Assembly (NCBI RefSeq): GCF_900545795.1
Contig: NZ_URAR01000010.1
Location: 1 to 64,000 of the forward strand
Source of the DNA: an uncultured Veillonella sp.
GTDB lineage: Bacteria > Bacillota > Negativicutes > Veillonellales > Veillonellaceae
Length of the DNA: 64,000 nt
Direction: 5' to 3'
Positions 46,412 through 55,434 of the stretch are shown here, one piece after another (position 1 is the stretch's first letter; every line of letters starts with the position of its first letter). The position numbers were made by a program, and so were the translations under genes. The notes below the pieces were generated by a model. It was not told where the DNA came from, did no database searches, and was given only the letters and a program-made list of their open reading frames with translations.

Positions 46412-46852
46412 TTACCGAATATCAAATTCCAAAACTTCAGGTTTTTGAGCTGCATGTGGATGCTCTGCACCAGCGTAAACATTAAGTTTACGGTAAATTT
46501 GAGCACCTAGCTTGTTTTTAGGAAGCATACCACGAACTGCCATTTCAACAACGCGTTCTGGATGTTTTTCTAACATGCTACCAGCAGTAACAAAAGTGGA
46601 TCCGCCTGGATAACCAGAATGACGGAAATAAGTTTTTTGTAATAATTTTTTACCTGTTAAACGAACTTTTTCAGCGTTGATTACGATAACATGGTCACCA
46701 GTATCAACATGTGGTGTAAAAGTTGGTTTATTTTTGCCCCGAAGAACTTTAGCTACTTCGGCAGCAAGGCGTCCTAAAGTTTTACCTTCAGCGTCAACAA
46801 CATACCATTTCCGTTCTACAGTGTTCGGATTGGCCATATATGTAGTTTTCAT
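46412..46852 (-). CDS. rplM: 50S ribosomal protein L13
   Basis: Early-assembly large-subunit protein, 146 residues. Characteristic stretches are [35 protein letters not shown] and [27 protein letters not shown] lies 10 bases before the ATG at 46852; a second in-frame ATG five codons in is possible. A strong promoter lies about 90 bases upstream. Confidence 0.97.
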   Translation of the reverse strand: MKTTYMANPNTVERKWYVVDAEGKTLGRLAAEVAKVLRGKNKPTFTPHVDTGDHVIVINAEKVRLTGKKLLQKTYFRHSGYPGGSTFVTAGSMLEKHPERVVEMAVRGMLPKNKLGAQIYRKLNVYAGAEHPHAAQKPEVLEFDIR

Positions 46853-46940
46853 GCTGCTAATTCCTCCTCATAACGACTACTTCACCAAAAAGCATCATGC
46901 TCTCCTTCCGGGGCTAATGGAATAAGATACAAATGCTTAC
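46853..46940 (-). promoter_or_regulatory. 5' leader of rplM, candidate ribosomal-protein autoregulatory leader
   Basis: About 88 bases separate the predicted start site from the rplM ATG. On the minus strand it contains GCCCCGGAAGGAGAGC and a small AGCAT/ATGCT hairpin. Many Firmicutes have an L13 leader here. I cannot confirm the match to that family by eye. Confidence 0.35.
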
Positions 46941-46946
46941 CGAAAT

Positions 46947-46976
46947 ATTATACTCAACTTACACTAGGTATGTCAA
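46947..46976 (-). promoter_or_regulatory. Promoter of rplM-rpsI
   Basis: Consensus -35 TTGACA (46971-46976) and -10 TATAAT (46947-46952) with an 18-base spacer on the minus strand. Both boxes are perfect matches. Confidence 0.85.
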
Positions 46977-47016
46977 GCTATTTCTTCCCATATTTTCAAT
47001 ATATACGACTTTTAGC

Positions 47017-47952
47017 TTATTCTTCGACGCGATTGCGACCAATAATGCGCACTTCTGTCTCTAGCTTAACGCCATGAGCCTTTTCTACCCGTGATTGCAC
47101 TTCGCGGATTACTTGAAGCACGTCACTGGCACTGGCTTCGCCCTTATTTACAACAAAGCCTGCATGTTTAGTAGACACTTCCGCATCACCACATGCTAAT
47201 CCTTTTAAGCCAGTCTGCTCGATTAAAGTCCCCGCATAATAGCCTGTAGGGCGCTTGAAAGTAGAGCCAGCACTAGCATATTCTAATGGTTGCTTACTGG
47301 TGCGTCGCTCTGTCAAATCCTCCATGGCAGCTAAAATATCAGCCTGCACACCTGGAGCTAAATCAATTTCCACTTCAGCCACAATCTCATGACTTTCATG
47401 AAAGCGGCTATGACGATAAGCAAACTCTAAGTCTTGTATAGAATATTCATTAATTTGCCCCGTAAGACTAACAGCCCTCACTTTAGTGACTACTTGGCTC
47501 ATTTCGCCACCATAAGCACCTGCATTCATAAATACAGCACCGCCTAAAGTCCCCGGGATGCCAATAGCAAATTCAAGGCCCGTCAAAGAATTGTTATAGG
47601 CAAATTCCGATACTTCTTTAAGCATAAACCCAGAGCTAACCAATAGCGAGTGCCCTTTACAATCAAGGGTTTCCTTCATATGACATAGAGAGACTACGAC
47701 GCCTTGAATGCCACCATCTAAAACGAGCACATTAGAACCGCTCCCTAAAATAGTCAAGGGAATGTCTGCCTTGGCCACAGCTTGCATAGTCTGGCTTAGC
47801 TCAGTTAATGTTCGCGGCATAATAAATAAATCTGCTGGTCCACCAATTTTAAAGGTCGTATGCTCTTTTAAAGGCTCATTTCTAAGTATTTGCTCCGCCC
47901 CTAATAGAGGACTTAGCTCTTCATATAATACTTCAAGCTTATTTTTTAGCAT
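47017..47952 (-). CDS. murB: UDP-N-acetylenolpyruvoylglucosamine reductase
   Basis: FAD enzyme that makes UDP-N-acetylmuramate for peptidoglycan. The 311-residue protein has TTFKIGGPADLFIMP, ILGSGSNVLVLDGG (FAD site), GIPGTLGGAVFMNAGAYGGEM (cut at the family loop) and ASAGSTFKRP with the catalytic Ser. The C-terminal motif HAGFVVNKGEASA completes the type IIa form common in Firmicutes. It overlaps the YlbF-family gene by 14 bases. Confidence 0.95.
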   Translation of the reverse strand: MLKNKLEVLYEELSPLLGAEQILRNEPLKEHTTFKIGGPADLFIMPRTLTELSQTMQAVAKADIPLTILGSGSNVLVLDGGIQGVVVSLCHMKETLDCKGHSLLVSSGFMLKEVSEFAYNNSLTGLEFAIGIPGTLGGAVFMNAGAYGGEMSQVVTKVRAVSLTGQINEYSIQDLEFAYRHSRFHESHEIVAEVEIDLAPGVQADILAAMEDLTERRTSKQPLEYASAGSTFKRPTGYYAGTLIEQTGLKGLACGDAEVSTKHAGFVVNKGEASASDVLQVIREVQSRVEKAHGVKLETEVRIIGRNRVEE

Positions 47953-48292
47953 TTTCTAGTATTTTCATTCCTTCTGTAATTGGTTCACTGATAATGCGAT
48001 AAATGTCATTGGATACTTGGCTCCAACGCACATGAGCTTGTAAGTATTTTTGAGCGCTTGGATTAGCTTGAATCATAGGCATTAATTCTTCTTGTTTTTT
48101 AGCGAATTCTTCCGCTTCAGGAGCTTCTGCCATTTTAGCATATTCCCATTGCATTTGTTGTACTAAGAAGCGTTCCACTAAGCCTTTTGCCACACCATTG
48201 TCTTCTACTTCCTTAGTGGCCTCCATAAGCTCTTTGTATTCTTCACTTTCACGCATCGCTTTTTGTAATTCATAAGCCTTATCGTAATTCAT
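47939..48292 (-). CDS. YlbF/YmcA-family protein
   Basis: A 117-residue all-helical protein of the Com_YlbF family. In Bacillus, YlbF, YmcA and YaaT form a complex that modulates RNase Y and competence or biofilm control. The match is to overall pattern (Gln/Glu/Lys-rich helices, NPSAQKYLQAHVRWSQVSNDIYR). Only one member is in this window. It is translationally coupled to murB by a 14-base overlap. AAAGGTGG precedes the ATG. Confidence 0.8.
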   Translation of the reverse strand: MNYDKAYELQKAMRESEEYKELMEATKEVEDNGVAKGLVERFLVQQMQWEYAKMAEAPEAEEFAKKQEELMPMIQANPSAQKYLQAHVRWSQVSNDIYRIISEPITEGMKILENAKK

Positions 48293-48354
48293 AATAATCC
48301 ACCTTTCATATGTAATATAATTTATATTAAAGTCATTCCATCACAAGATGAGTC

Positions 48355-48849
48355 TTATAAAGACTCCACACTAGGTACTCCAGCACCTAAATTCTTCAAG
48401 TCAGGGAAATTTAATTGACGCATAGCCTCGTAAGCTATAATGGCCACAGAATTGGACAAGTTCAAAGATCGCGCCTCATCTACCATAGGGATGCGAATGC
48501 AAGTATCCAAATTAGCAGCAATTAAATCTTCTGGCAAGCCTTTAGTTTCCTTACCAAATACCAACATGTCGCCTATTTCATACTTCATCTCTGCATAGGT
48601 ATGTTTAGCTTTAGTTGTGGCATAAAAATAGCGACGATCAGGATAAGCATCATATACTTCTTGTAGATTTTCATGCACCTGTACATCTACTAAATGCCAA
48701 TAATCAAGGCCTGCACGTTTTAAATATTTATCATCAATAGAAAAACCCAACGGCTTTACTAAGTGCAAAGTCATGTGATTCGCTGCACATAGCCTAGCAA
48801 TATTGCCTGTATTTCCTGGGATTTCTGGTTCTACTAATACGATTTCCAT
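48355..48849 (-). CDS. trmL: tRNA (cytidine(34)-2'-O)-methyltransferase
   Basis: SPOUT methyltransferase that methylates the wobble ribose of certain leucine tRNAs. The 164-residue protein starts IVLVEPEIPGNTGNIARLC and has LVFGKETKGLP and IPMVDEARSLNLSNSVAI, the three SPOUT motifs that form the SAM-binding knot. ATG at 48849 is chosen because AGAAGG lies 7 bases upstream; an upstream TTG frame overlaps that site. Confidence 0.93.
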   Translation of the reverse strand: MEIVLVEPEIPGNTGNIARLCAANHMTLHLVKPLGFSIDDKYLKRAGLDYWHLVDVQVHENLQEVYDAYPDRRYFYATTKAKHTYAEMKYEIGDMLVFGKETKGLPEDLIAANLDTCIRIPMVDEARSLNLSNSVAIIAYEAMRQLNFPDLKNLGAGVPSVESL

Positions 48850-48930
48850 TAATAAACCTTCTTTTTTCAAAATTATCTAACATCTTATTTTACCTAATTA
48901 TAGGCTGAGCTTCAAGCTAAATTTAGCTCT

Positions 48931-49410
48931 TTACTCTTCAGTGCGCTTAAAATGGCCACTCTTGCCGCCCATTTTTTCTACTAAATATACAGGCCCCATG
49001 ACCATGTGCTTATCAATGGCTTTACACATGTCATATACTGTAAGAAGCCCTACTTGTACCGCTGTAAGAGCTTCCATCTCTACACCTGTACGTCCTTTTG
49101 TCTTTACAGTAGCCTCAATGCGCACAGCACGACGAATTTGATCGAGCTCACAAACTACATTCACATTCGTCAAGGCCAAAGGATGGCATAGAGGAATAAG
49201 ATTTGATGTCTGCTTTGCCCCCATAATGGCAGCCAATTGAGCTACAGCAAGTACATCACCTTTCTTTACCATGCCGAGTTCAATCCGCTTATAAATATCC
49301 TCACTAATAGAGATAAATCCTTCCGCTACCGCGACACGCTCAGTAATGTCTTTGGCCCCCACATCAACCATGCGCGCATTTCCTTGCTCATCAAAATGTG
49401 TTAACTCCAT
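48931..49410 (-). CDS. moaC: Cyclic pyranopterin monophosphate synthase
   Basis: Second enzyme of molybdenum cofactor synthesis, forming cyclic pyranopterin monophosphate. The 159-residue protein has [27 protein letters not shown] with the conserved His, and [20 protein letters not shown] with the Glu and Asp residues, then CKAID with the key Lys. Other moa genes are not in the window. AGGAAGG precedes the ATG. Confidence 0.95.
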   Translation of the reverse strand: MELTHFDEQGNARMVDVGAKDITERVAVAEGFISISEDIYKRIELGMVKKGDVLAVAQLAAIMGAKQTSNLIPLCHPLALTNVNVVCELDQIRRAVRIEATVKTKGRTGVEMEALTAVQVGLLTVYDMCKAIDKHMVMGPVYLVEKMGGKSGHFKRTEE

Positions 49411-49505
49411 GTATATATCCTTCCTTCGTTATATCTAATATTTTAGATTTATGGTATACTTAATACATATAATTATATTATACATTACACAAAGGAGGTT
49501 TTTCC

Positions 49506-50177
49506 ATGCGCGTAACACTTACCTATTACGGCCATTCTACTTTTATGCTCTCTCAAGGTGATGTATCCATCGTATTTGATCCATTTTTCAATGGCAATAC
49601 CTGGAATATTGCTGAGCCAAAAGATATTAAATGTCAATATATTTTTGTAAGTCACGGCCATGATGACCATTATGGCGATGCTGATGAAATCGGCAAGGCC
49701 AATGATGCTTTACTCATCTCCACAGCTGAAATAGCCCACAAAGCAAGCGAAGCAGGACTCCGTGCGCATGCCATGCACCTCGGTGGCAAATATGATTTTG
49801 AATTCGGCTCCATCCGCATCACACCAGCCTTCCACGGCGCTGGTATTCCTGGAGGACATGCAGCTGGTTGCATTATCAATTTCTATGGCAAAACAGTGTA
49901 TTTCGCAGGTGACACCGCCTTCTTTAGCGATATGAAATACCTCAATCGCTTTGGCCAAATCGACTATGCCTTGCTCCCAATTGGCGATAATTTTACTATG
50001 GGCGTAGAAGATGCCCTCTTAGCAGCATCTGTCATTAAAGCGAATACAACAATTCCAATTCACTATAAAACTTGGCCTTTAATCGACAAGGACCCTCATG
50101 AATTTGTAAACACCTTACAAAGCGAATACAAACAAGCCGGCCTTGTTGTTGATCCAGGTTCGACTATCGAGCTATAA
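49506..50177 (+). CDS. UPF0173-type metal-dependent hydrolase
   Basis: A 223-residue metallo-beta-lactamase-fold protein. Metal motifs are YYGHSTFML, VSHGHDDHYGD (HxHxDH), FHGAGIPGGHAAGC, YFAGDTAFFSDM and the final IPIHYKTWP. This matches the UPF0173/YtkL group, whose substrate is unknown. It is on the plus strand, divergent from moaC, with AAAGGAGG 7 bases before the ATG, and converges on the XRE gene. Confidence 0.88.
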   Translation: MRVTLTYYGHSTFMLSQGDVSIVFDPFFNGNTWNIAEPKDIKCQYIFVSHGHDDHYGDADEIGKANDALLISTAEIAHKASEAGLRAHAMHLGGKYDFEFGSIRITPAFHGAGIPGGHAAGCIINFYGKTVYFAGDTAFFSDMKYLNRFGQIDYALLPIGDNFTMGVEDALLAASVIKANTTIPIHYKTWPLIDKDPHEFVNTLQSEYKQAGLVVDPGSTIEL

Positions 50178-50293
50178 GCCAAGAAAGCAGCACACCTTAC
50201 CGAAGATCTTTAAATAAGATAATTCTTAATATGTAAAGGCCTGCCTCACTTCATTTGTATCCAATATAGAAAATATTCTATTGTATAAAACAA

Positions 50294-50345
50294 AAAGCAC
50301 TTCTCCTAGCAGGACGGAATGTCTCCGCCACTAAGAGAAGTGCTT
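50294..50345. terminator. Bidirectional terminator with branched loop
   Basis: Outer stem AAGCACTTCTC / GAGAAGTGCTT encloses a 29-base loop that itself can fold (GACGGA / TCTCCGCC region). T runs follow on both strands. It serves the convergent hydrolase and XRE genes. Confidence 0.8.
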
Positions 50346-50365
50346 ATTTTTTTACACACCGTAGC

Positions 50366-50734
50366 CTATTGGCCATCCTTAGGCTCATCTGCTGTTGAAC
50401 CAAGTTTCTCAAAAAAAGTCTGTAATAATTTCTTCAATTGTTGTCTCTGCGAAGGCTTCAACACATAAGTTTCACCACTAAATGCAACCTCTTTGTTTTT
50501 TATTGCTGCCCACAAATCGATAATCGGCGATATAGTGGAATCTACTTCCGCCAATTCATCCAAAGAAACACCATAATACAAAGCCAGCTGTTTTAATGTT
50601 TCTAAATCAGGTTCCCTATAGCCTGTTTCATAGTTAGACAATGCTGCATTGCTAATACCAATGCTAGCTGCTACTTCTAGCTGACTCTTCCCCGTTCTTA
50701 CTCGAGCTCTTTTAAGATTTTTATATAACGCCAT
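50366..50734 (-). CDS. XRE-family helix-turn-helix regulator
   Basis: A 122-residue protein with a Cro/CI-type DNA-binding domain at about residues 7-65 (TGKSQLEVAASIGISNAALS and NYETGYREPDLETLKQLA). Its C-terminal half has no recognisable domain and is Lys/Gln-rich. It may be the last gene after the pur operon or separate; the gap to purD is 117 bases. The target is unknown. Confidence 0.85.
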   Translation of the reverse strand: MALYKNLKRARVRTGKSQLEVAASIGISNAALSNYETGYREPDLETLKQLALYYGVSLDELAEVDSTISPIIDLWAAIKNKEVAFSGETYVLKPSQRQQLKKLLQTFFEKLGSTADEPKDGQ

Positions 50735-50851
50735 ACTTACCGCCCCACTCCATTGGCTATAATACTACATGGTAAGAGATGAACTCTCTTTCTATTATAA
50801 CCCGATTTTGAAAAACAGTTAAGTAAAATATTGCGTATTTACAAATTATTT

Positions 50852-52129
50852 TTATGAATTTATATGTTTAAATGCTTTTTGCCCTATATCCTTGCGGTAT
50901 TGGCAGCCATCAAAATGAATCGTATCAACTCGTTTATAAGCGATATCCAAGGCTTCTTGTAAGGTCTCACCTAAGCCCACTATGCCTAAAACACGGCCAC
51001 CAGCAGTTTCAAAGTGACCATCTTTATACACCGTGCCAGAATGGAATACAGCCGATGACGTGTCATGCGAAATAACATCTCCAGAAATAATATCACCCTT
51101 ATGAGAGCTCTCTGGATAGCCTTTTGAAGCTAAAATAACACAAGCTGCAGCTCCATCATGCCAAGTCACATCAGCGGCATCAAGACGCCCGTTAGCACAA
51201 TCTAACATGACTTTACCTAAATTACCTGCAAATAAAGGCAGAACAACCTGCGTTTCTGGATCACCAAAGCGCGCATTAAATTCTACCACCTTTGGCCCTT
51301 CCTCAGTAATCATCAAACCGGCATAAAGACAACCTACATAAGGCATGCCTTCTTTTTTCATGGCTTCAATCATAGGATTTAAGATTGTGCGCTTTGCTTC
51401 CTCTAATACATCAGCTGTCATTACTGGAGCTGGCGCATACGTGCCCATACCACCCGTATTAGGCCCTTTATCACCATCAAAAATACGCTTATGGTCTTGA
51501 GATGAAATCATAGGCACTACGCGCTCACCATCAGCAAAAGCCAATAATGACGCTTCTTCACCTACCATGAATTCCTCAATAACTACAGTGTGTCCCGCAT
51601 CACCGAAGCGATTCCCTGCTAGCATATCATCTACAGCATCATATGCTTCGTCTTTAGTCATCGCTACAACAACGCCCTTACCAGCAGCTAACCCATCAGC
51701 TTTTACTACAATAGGGGCGCCTACTTCATCGATGAAGGACTTAGCTGGTGCCACCTCAGCAAATACACCATAAGCAGCAGTAGGAATATTATATTTTTTC
51801 ATTAAATCCTTGGCAAATACTTTTGACCCTTCTAATTGTGCAGCACCTTTGCTCGGCCCAAATACAGGAATATCTGCTGCTCGCAGTACATCACTTAAGC
51901 CAGCCACTAAAGGCGCCTCTGGTCCTACTACAACCAAATCAATATGGTGCTCTTTGCAGTATGCCACTACAGCTTCTCCATCTTGCCAATCTACAGGCGC
52001 ACAGATGGCCACTTCTTCCATAGCTTTGCTCCCCGGCAAGGCATGAACCACCTCCACCGACGGGCTTGCCTTTAAGCGCCAAGCCAAGGTATGCTCACGG
52101 CCACCAGAACCAATTACGCAAACGTTCAT
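50852..52129 (-). CDS. purD: Phosphoribosylamine-glycine ligase
   Basis: Second step of purine synthesis: phosphoribosylamine plus glycine plus ATP gives GAR. The 425-residue ATP-grasp enzyme has VIGSGGREHTLAWRL, VVKADGLAAGKGV, RIFDGDKGPNTGGMGTYAP and VEFNARFGDPETQ. It is the last gene of purECFMNHD. GGAGG precedes the ATG by 5 bases. Confidence 0.97.
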   Translation of the reverse strand: MNVCVIGSGGREHTLAWRLKASPSVEVVHALPGSKAMEEVAICAPVDWQDGEAVVAYCKEHHIDLVVVGPEAPLVAGLSDVLRAADIPVFGPSKGAAQLEGSKVFAKDLMKKYNIPTAAYGVFAEVAPAKSFIDEVGAPIVVKADGLAAGKGVVVAMTKDEAYDAVDDMLAGNRFGDAGHTVVIEEFMVGEEASLLAFADGERVVPMISSQDHKRIFDGDKGPNTGGMGTYAPAPVMTADVLEEAKRTILNPMIEAMKKEGMPYVGCLYAGLMITEEGPKVVEFNARFGDPETQVVLPLFAGNLGKVMLDCANGRLDAADVTWHDGAAACVILASKGYPESSHKGDIISGDVISHDTSSAVFHSGTVYKDGHFETAGGRVLGIVGLGETLQEALDIAYKRVDTIHFDGCQYRKDIGQKAFKHINS

Positions 52130-52190
52130 ATGTCCTCCGAAAAATCACATATTCTAAAACAATTATCTATTAAAGCCCGTAAGCAGTCAA

Positions 52191-53720
52191 TTAATGTTTA
52201 AAGTGACGCACATGAGTAAATACCATAGCAATGCCTGCCTTATCAGCTTCTGCAATGGATTCTTCATCACGAACCGAGCCACCAGGTTGAATAATCGCTG
52301 CAATGCCATGAGCTGCTGCAGTAGCTACTGTATCGCCAAATGGGAAGAACGCATCGGAAGCTAACACAGCACCCTTCGCTTTTTCACCAGCTTGCTCTAA
52401 TGCAATGCTAGCAGAGCCTACGCGATTCATCTGACCAGCACCAACACCTAAAGTGGATTTGCTGTCTGCAACTAAAATAGCATTTGATTTCACATGTTTT
52501 ACTAATTTCCAAGCAAAGCGAAGTGCCTTCCATTGCTCTTCAGTAGGTTGTGTCTTAGTCACTACTGTATAGCTTGCTTCATCTTCCACTAAATCATCTT
52601 CCGTTTGAACTAATAAGCCACCAGATACTTTTTTCACAACTACTTGACCAGCTACTGGGCGTTCTAACTCAATGAGTCGAATATTTTTCTTCGCTTCTAA
52701 AATCGTTAATGCTTTTGTGGAGAATTTAGGCGCCATAATAACTTCTAAGAAGATTTGGCTCATTTCAGTAGCAGTTGCTTCATCTACTTCACGGTTTAAT
52801 GCTACAATGCCACCAAAAGCAGAAACGGAGTCAGCTTCATAAGCTTTTACATACGCATCATGAAGATCTACACCAATAGCTGCGCCACATGGATTAGTAT
52901 GTTTAATAATGCAAGCTGCTGGGTCTTCAAATTCCCATACCATATTCCAAGCTGCTTCCATGTCTACAATATTGTTATAGGACAGTTCTTTCCCATGAAG
53001 TTGTTTCATAGCCCCCATGCCAGTAGCTGCGCCAATTTCTTTATAGAATACCGCTTTTTGATGTGGATTTTCACCATAGCGAAGATCTGCCACTTTTTCA
53101 TAGGCTTGTAAATATTCTGGAGGGAACGGAGTTTGTTCTAATTGTTCACTGAAATAATTAGCAATTGCTGTATCATAAGCGGCTGTATGAGCAAAAGCTT
53201 CTTTTGCTAAAGCAAAACGGAAGTCTTGGCCAAGATCACCATCTGCTTTAAGGCGTCCAATCACTTCGCCATAGCGCTCAGGATTTACTACAATGCCTAC
53301 AAACTTATTATTTTTTGCTGCTGAACGAACCATCGTAGGACCGCCAATATCAATGTTTTCAATAGCTTCAGCTAACTCTACATTTGGTTTAGCAATGGTT
53401 TCGCGGAATGGATACAAATTAACTACCACTAAATCAAGCGGTTCCATATTGTGTTCCTTCATAGCCGCTAGGTGATTCTCATCATTGCGCACGGCTAAAA
53501 TTCCGCCATGCACCATAGGATGTAAAGTCTTTACGCGACCATCCATCATTTCTGGGAAATGAGTTAACTCTTCTACTTGATGAACTGCGATGCCAGCTTC
53601 ATGAATCGCTTTATACGTTCCACCAGTAGAGTAAATATTCACACCTAATGCTGCCAATTCTTTAGCAAACTCAACAACGCCAGTTTTATCTGATACACTG
53701 ATCAATGCATTCTTTATCAT
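52191..53720 (-). CDS. purH: Bifunctional AICAR formyltransferase / IMP cyclohydrolase
   Basis: Last two steps to IMP. The 509-residue protein has an N-terminal cyclohydrolase domain of about 190 residues (SVSDKTGVVEFAKELAALGV, STGGTYKAI, DGRVKTLHP). The formyltransferase domain follows (RYGENPHQKA, KHTNPCGAA, AFGGIVALN, SDAFFPFGD). AGGAGG precedes the ATG. A terminator-like hairpin separates it from purN. Confidence 0.97.
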   Translation of the reverse strand: MIKNALISVSDKTGVVEFAKELAALGVNIYSTGGTYKAIHEAGIAVHQVEELTHFPEMMDGRVKTLHPMVHGGILAVRNDENHLAAMKEHNMEPLDLVVVNLYPFRETIAKPNVELAEAIENIDIGGPTMVRSAAKNNKFVGIVVNPERYGEVIGRLKADGDLGQDFRFALAKEAFAHTAAYDTAIANYFSEQLEQTPFPPEYLQAYEKVADLRYGENPHQKAVFYKEIGAATGMGAMKQLHGKELSYNNIVDMEAAWNMVWEFEDPAACIIKHTNPCGAAIGVDLHDAYVKAYEADSVSAFGGIVALNREVDEATATEMSQIFLEVIMAPKFSTKALTILEAKKNIRLIELERPVAGQVVVKKVSGGLLVQTEDDLVEDEASYTVVTKTQPTEEQWKALRFAWKLVKHVKSNAILVADSKSTLGVGAGQMNRVGSASIALEQAGEKAKGAVLASDAFFPFGDTVATAAAHGIAAIIQPGGSVRDEESIAEADKAGIAMVFTHVRHFKH

Positions 53721-53751
53721 TTATATCCTCCTAGATATTCTAAAAAAAGCA

Positions 53752-53778
53752 AAAGGACTGCCCGAAGGCTAGTCCTTT
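53752..53778 (-). terminator. Terminator-like hairpin between purN and purH
   Basis: Stem AAAGGACT-A-GCC / GGC-AGTCCTTT with a TTCG tetraloop, followed on the minus strand by TTTTGC and seven T. It starts inside the last codons of purN and ends about 30 bases before the purH start. It would reduce read-through to purHD unless bypassed. Confidence 0.75.
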
Positions 53779-54386
53779 ATGTGCACTATATGGTCCTTGA
53801 TCACTAGTTTGTCATCACAAAAAAGGGCTAGGGCCTTTTTATACGTTTTATGTTCTTCTGGTAAAATACGTGCCGCTAAGGTATCCTCTGTATCCTCAGC
53901 ATATACGGGCACTACAGCCTGCATAATAATCGGCCCTGTATCCATACCCGTATCCACAAAGTGAACCGTACAACCACTCACTTTCACCCCTGCCTTGACA
54001 GCTTGCCCTTGCGCATGTAGGCCTGGAAAGGACGGCAATAGGGCTGGATGGATATTTAAAATCTTATTTTCATAAAGAGCGATAAATGTAGGACCTAATA
54101 AGCGCATATAGCCGGCTAATACAATGGCATCAGGCTCATACGGTGCAATTACATCAAGCATAGCTTGCTCAAATTCATCTTTCGAAGCATATGCTTTGCG
54201 CATCACCACATGGGCTGGTACGCCCCATTCTTTAGCGCGATCTAGCACTTTAGCATCCTGCTGGTCTGTCACTACAACCACTACTTCGCCATTGATTTCT
54301 CCAGCTTGCATAGCCTCATACAAAGCAGCAGCATTGGAGCCACGGCCACTAGCAAAAATAGCAAGCTTTTTAGCCAACGAAGTCAC
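53769..54386 (-). CDS. purN: Phosphoribosylglycinamide formyltransferase
   Basis: Transfers formyl from 10-formyltetrahydrofolate to GAR. The 205-residue protein has IFASGRGSNAAALYEA, AGYMRLLG, NIHPALLPSFPG with Asn and His of the active site, and HFVDTGMDTGPII with the catalytic Asp. It overlaps purM by 17 bases. The start is uncertain: GTG at 54386, with a TTG at 54377 the alternative better spaced from GGAAGG. Confidence 0.94.
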   Translation of the reverse strand: MTSLAKKLAIFASGRGSNAAALYEAMQAGEINGEVVVVVTDQQDAKVLDRAKEWGVPAHVVMRKAYASKDEFEQAMLDVIAPYEPDAIVLAGYMRLLGPTFIALYENKILNIHPALLPSFPGLHAQGQAVKAGVKVSGCTVHFVDTGMDTGPIIMQAVVPVYAEDTEDTLAARILPEEHKTYKKALALFCDDKLVIKDHIVHIKD

Positions 54387-55434
54387 GACCTTCCATAATA
54401 ACGCGTTCGCTTTGACCCTCTTCTACACGGCCAATTTCATAGAACATTTCTGCATGCTTAGTTAAGTTTGCTTTTACGGCCTCCACATTGTCAGGGCTTA
54501 CCACTAAAATCATGCCAATGCCCATATTAAATGTGCGGTACATTTCCTTAGTATCTACATCGCCCCACTCTTGAAGCTTTTTAAATACAGGAAGCACAGG
54601 CCAAGCATCTGCATTAACGCGAGCGCTCATGCCGTCTGGTAAAATGCGCGGAATATTGTCATAGAAACCACCACCAGTTACATGCACCATGCCTTTCACA
54701 AGACCTTTGCGAGTTAATGGCAATACAGCTTTAGGATACAAGCGCGTAGGAGTCAACAACTCTTCTCCTAGCGTTTTGCCAAATTCTGGTACTTCATCAC
54801 TTAAGTTCATCCCTTTATGGTCAAATACAATTTTGCGCACTAAAGAGAAACCATTAGAGTGTACACCGCTGGATGGTAAGCCAATTAATATATCACCAGC
54901 GGCAATATACTTACCAGTAAGCAAGCGTGGCTTATCTACAATCCCTACAGCAAACCCAGCAATATCATAGTCATCTTCTGCATAGAAACCAGCCATTTCA
55001 GCTGTTTCACCGCCGATGAGAGCGCAGCCAGATTCTTCACAAGCACGAGCTACCCCTGCTACAATATTGGCAATTTGCTCAGGCACCACTTTGCCTACCG
55101 CAATATAGTCTAAGAAGAATAAAGGCGTAGCCCCTTGTACTAAAATATCATTTACACTCATAGCTACACAATCTTGACCAATAGTATCATGCTTATCCAT
55201 CATAATGGCCAAACGAAGCTTAGTGCCCACGCCATCTGTACCAGATACGAGCATAGGTTCCTTCATGTCGAAACCAGCTAAGGAGAACAAACCTCCAAAG
55301 CCACCAATATCGCCTACTACACCTTCAGTATATGTGCGTTTTACGGCGTCTTTCATCAATTCAACAGCTTTATTACCTGCATCAATATCAACTCCGGCGT
55401 CGCGATAGGTGATACCTTTTTTATTCGAGCACAT
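54370..55434 (-). CDS. purM: Phosphoribosylformylglycinamidine cyclo-ligase
   Basis: Makes AIR from FGAM with ATP. The 354-residue protein has YRDAGVDIDAGN, VSGTDGVGTKL, IGQDCVAMSVNDILVQGA, GCALIGGETAEM and HVTGGGFYDNIPR. ATG at 55434 is chosen because GAGGGAGG lies 5 bases upstream; an 8-residue longer frame would place the site inside the gene. It overlaps purF by 14 bases. Confidence 0.96.
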   Translation of the reverse strand: MCSNKKGITYRDAGVDIDAGNKAVELMKDAVKRTYTEGVVGDIGGFGGLFSLAGFDMKEPMLVSGTDGVGTKLRLAIMMDKHDTIGQDCVAMSVNDILVQGATPLFFLDYIAVGKVVPEQIANIVAGVARACEESGCALIGGETAEMAGFYAEDDYDIAGFAVGIVDKPRLLTGKYIAAGDILIGLPSSGVHSNGFSLVRKIVFDHKGMNLSDEVPEFGKTLGEELLTPTRLYPKAVLPLTRKGLVKGMVHVTGGGFYDNIPRILPDGMSARVNADAWPVLPVFKKLQEWGDVDTKEMYRTFNMGIGMILVVSPDNVEAVKANLTKHAEMFYEIGRVEEGQSERVIMEGRDFVG

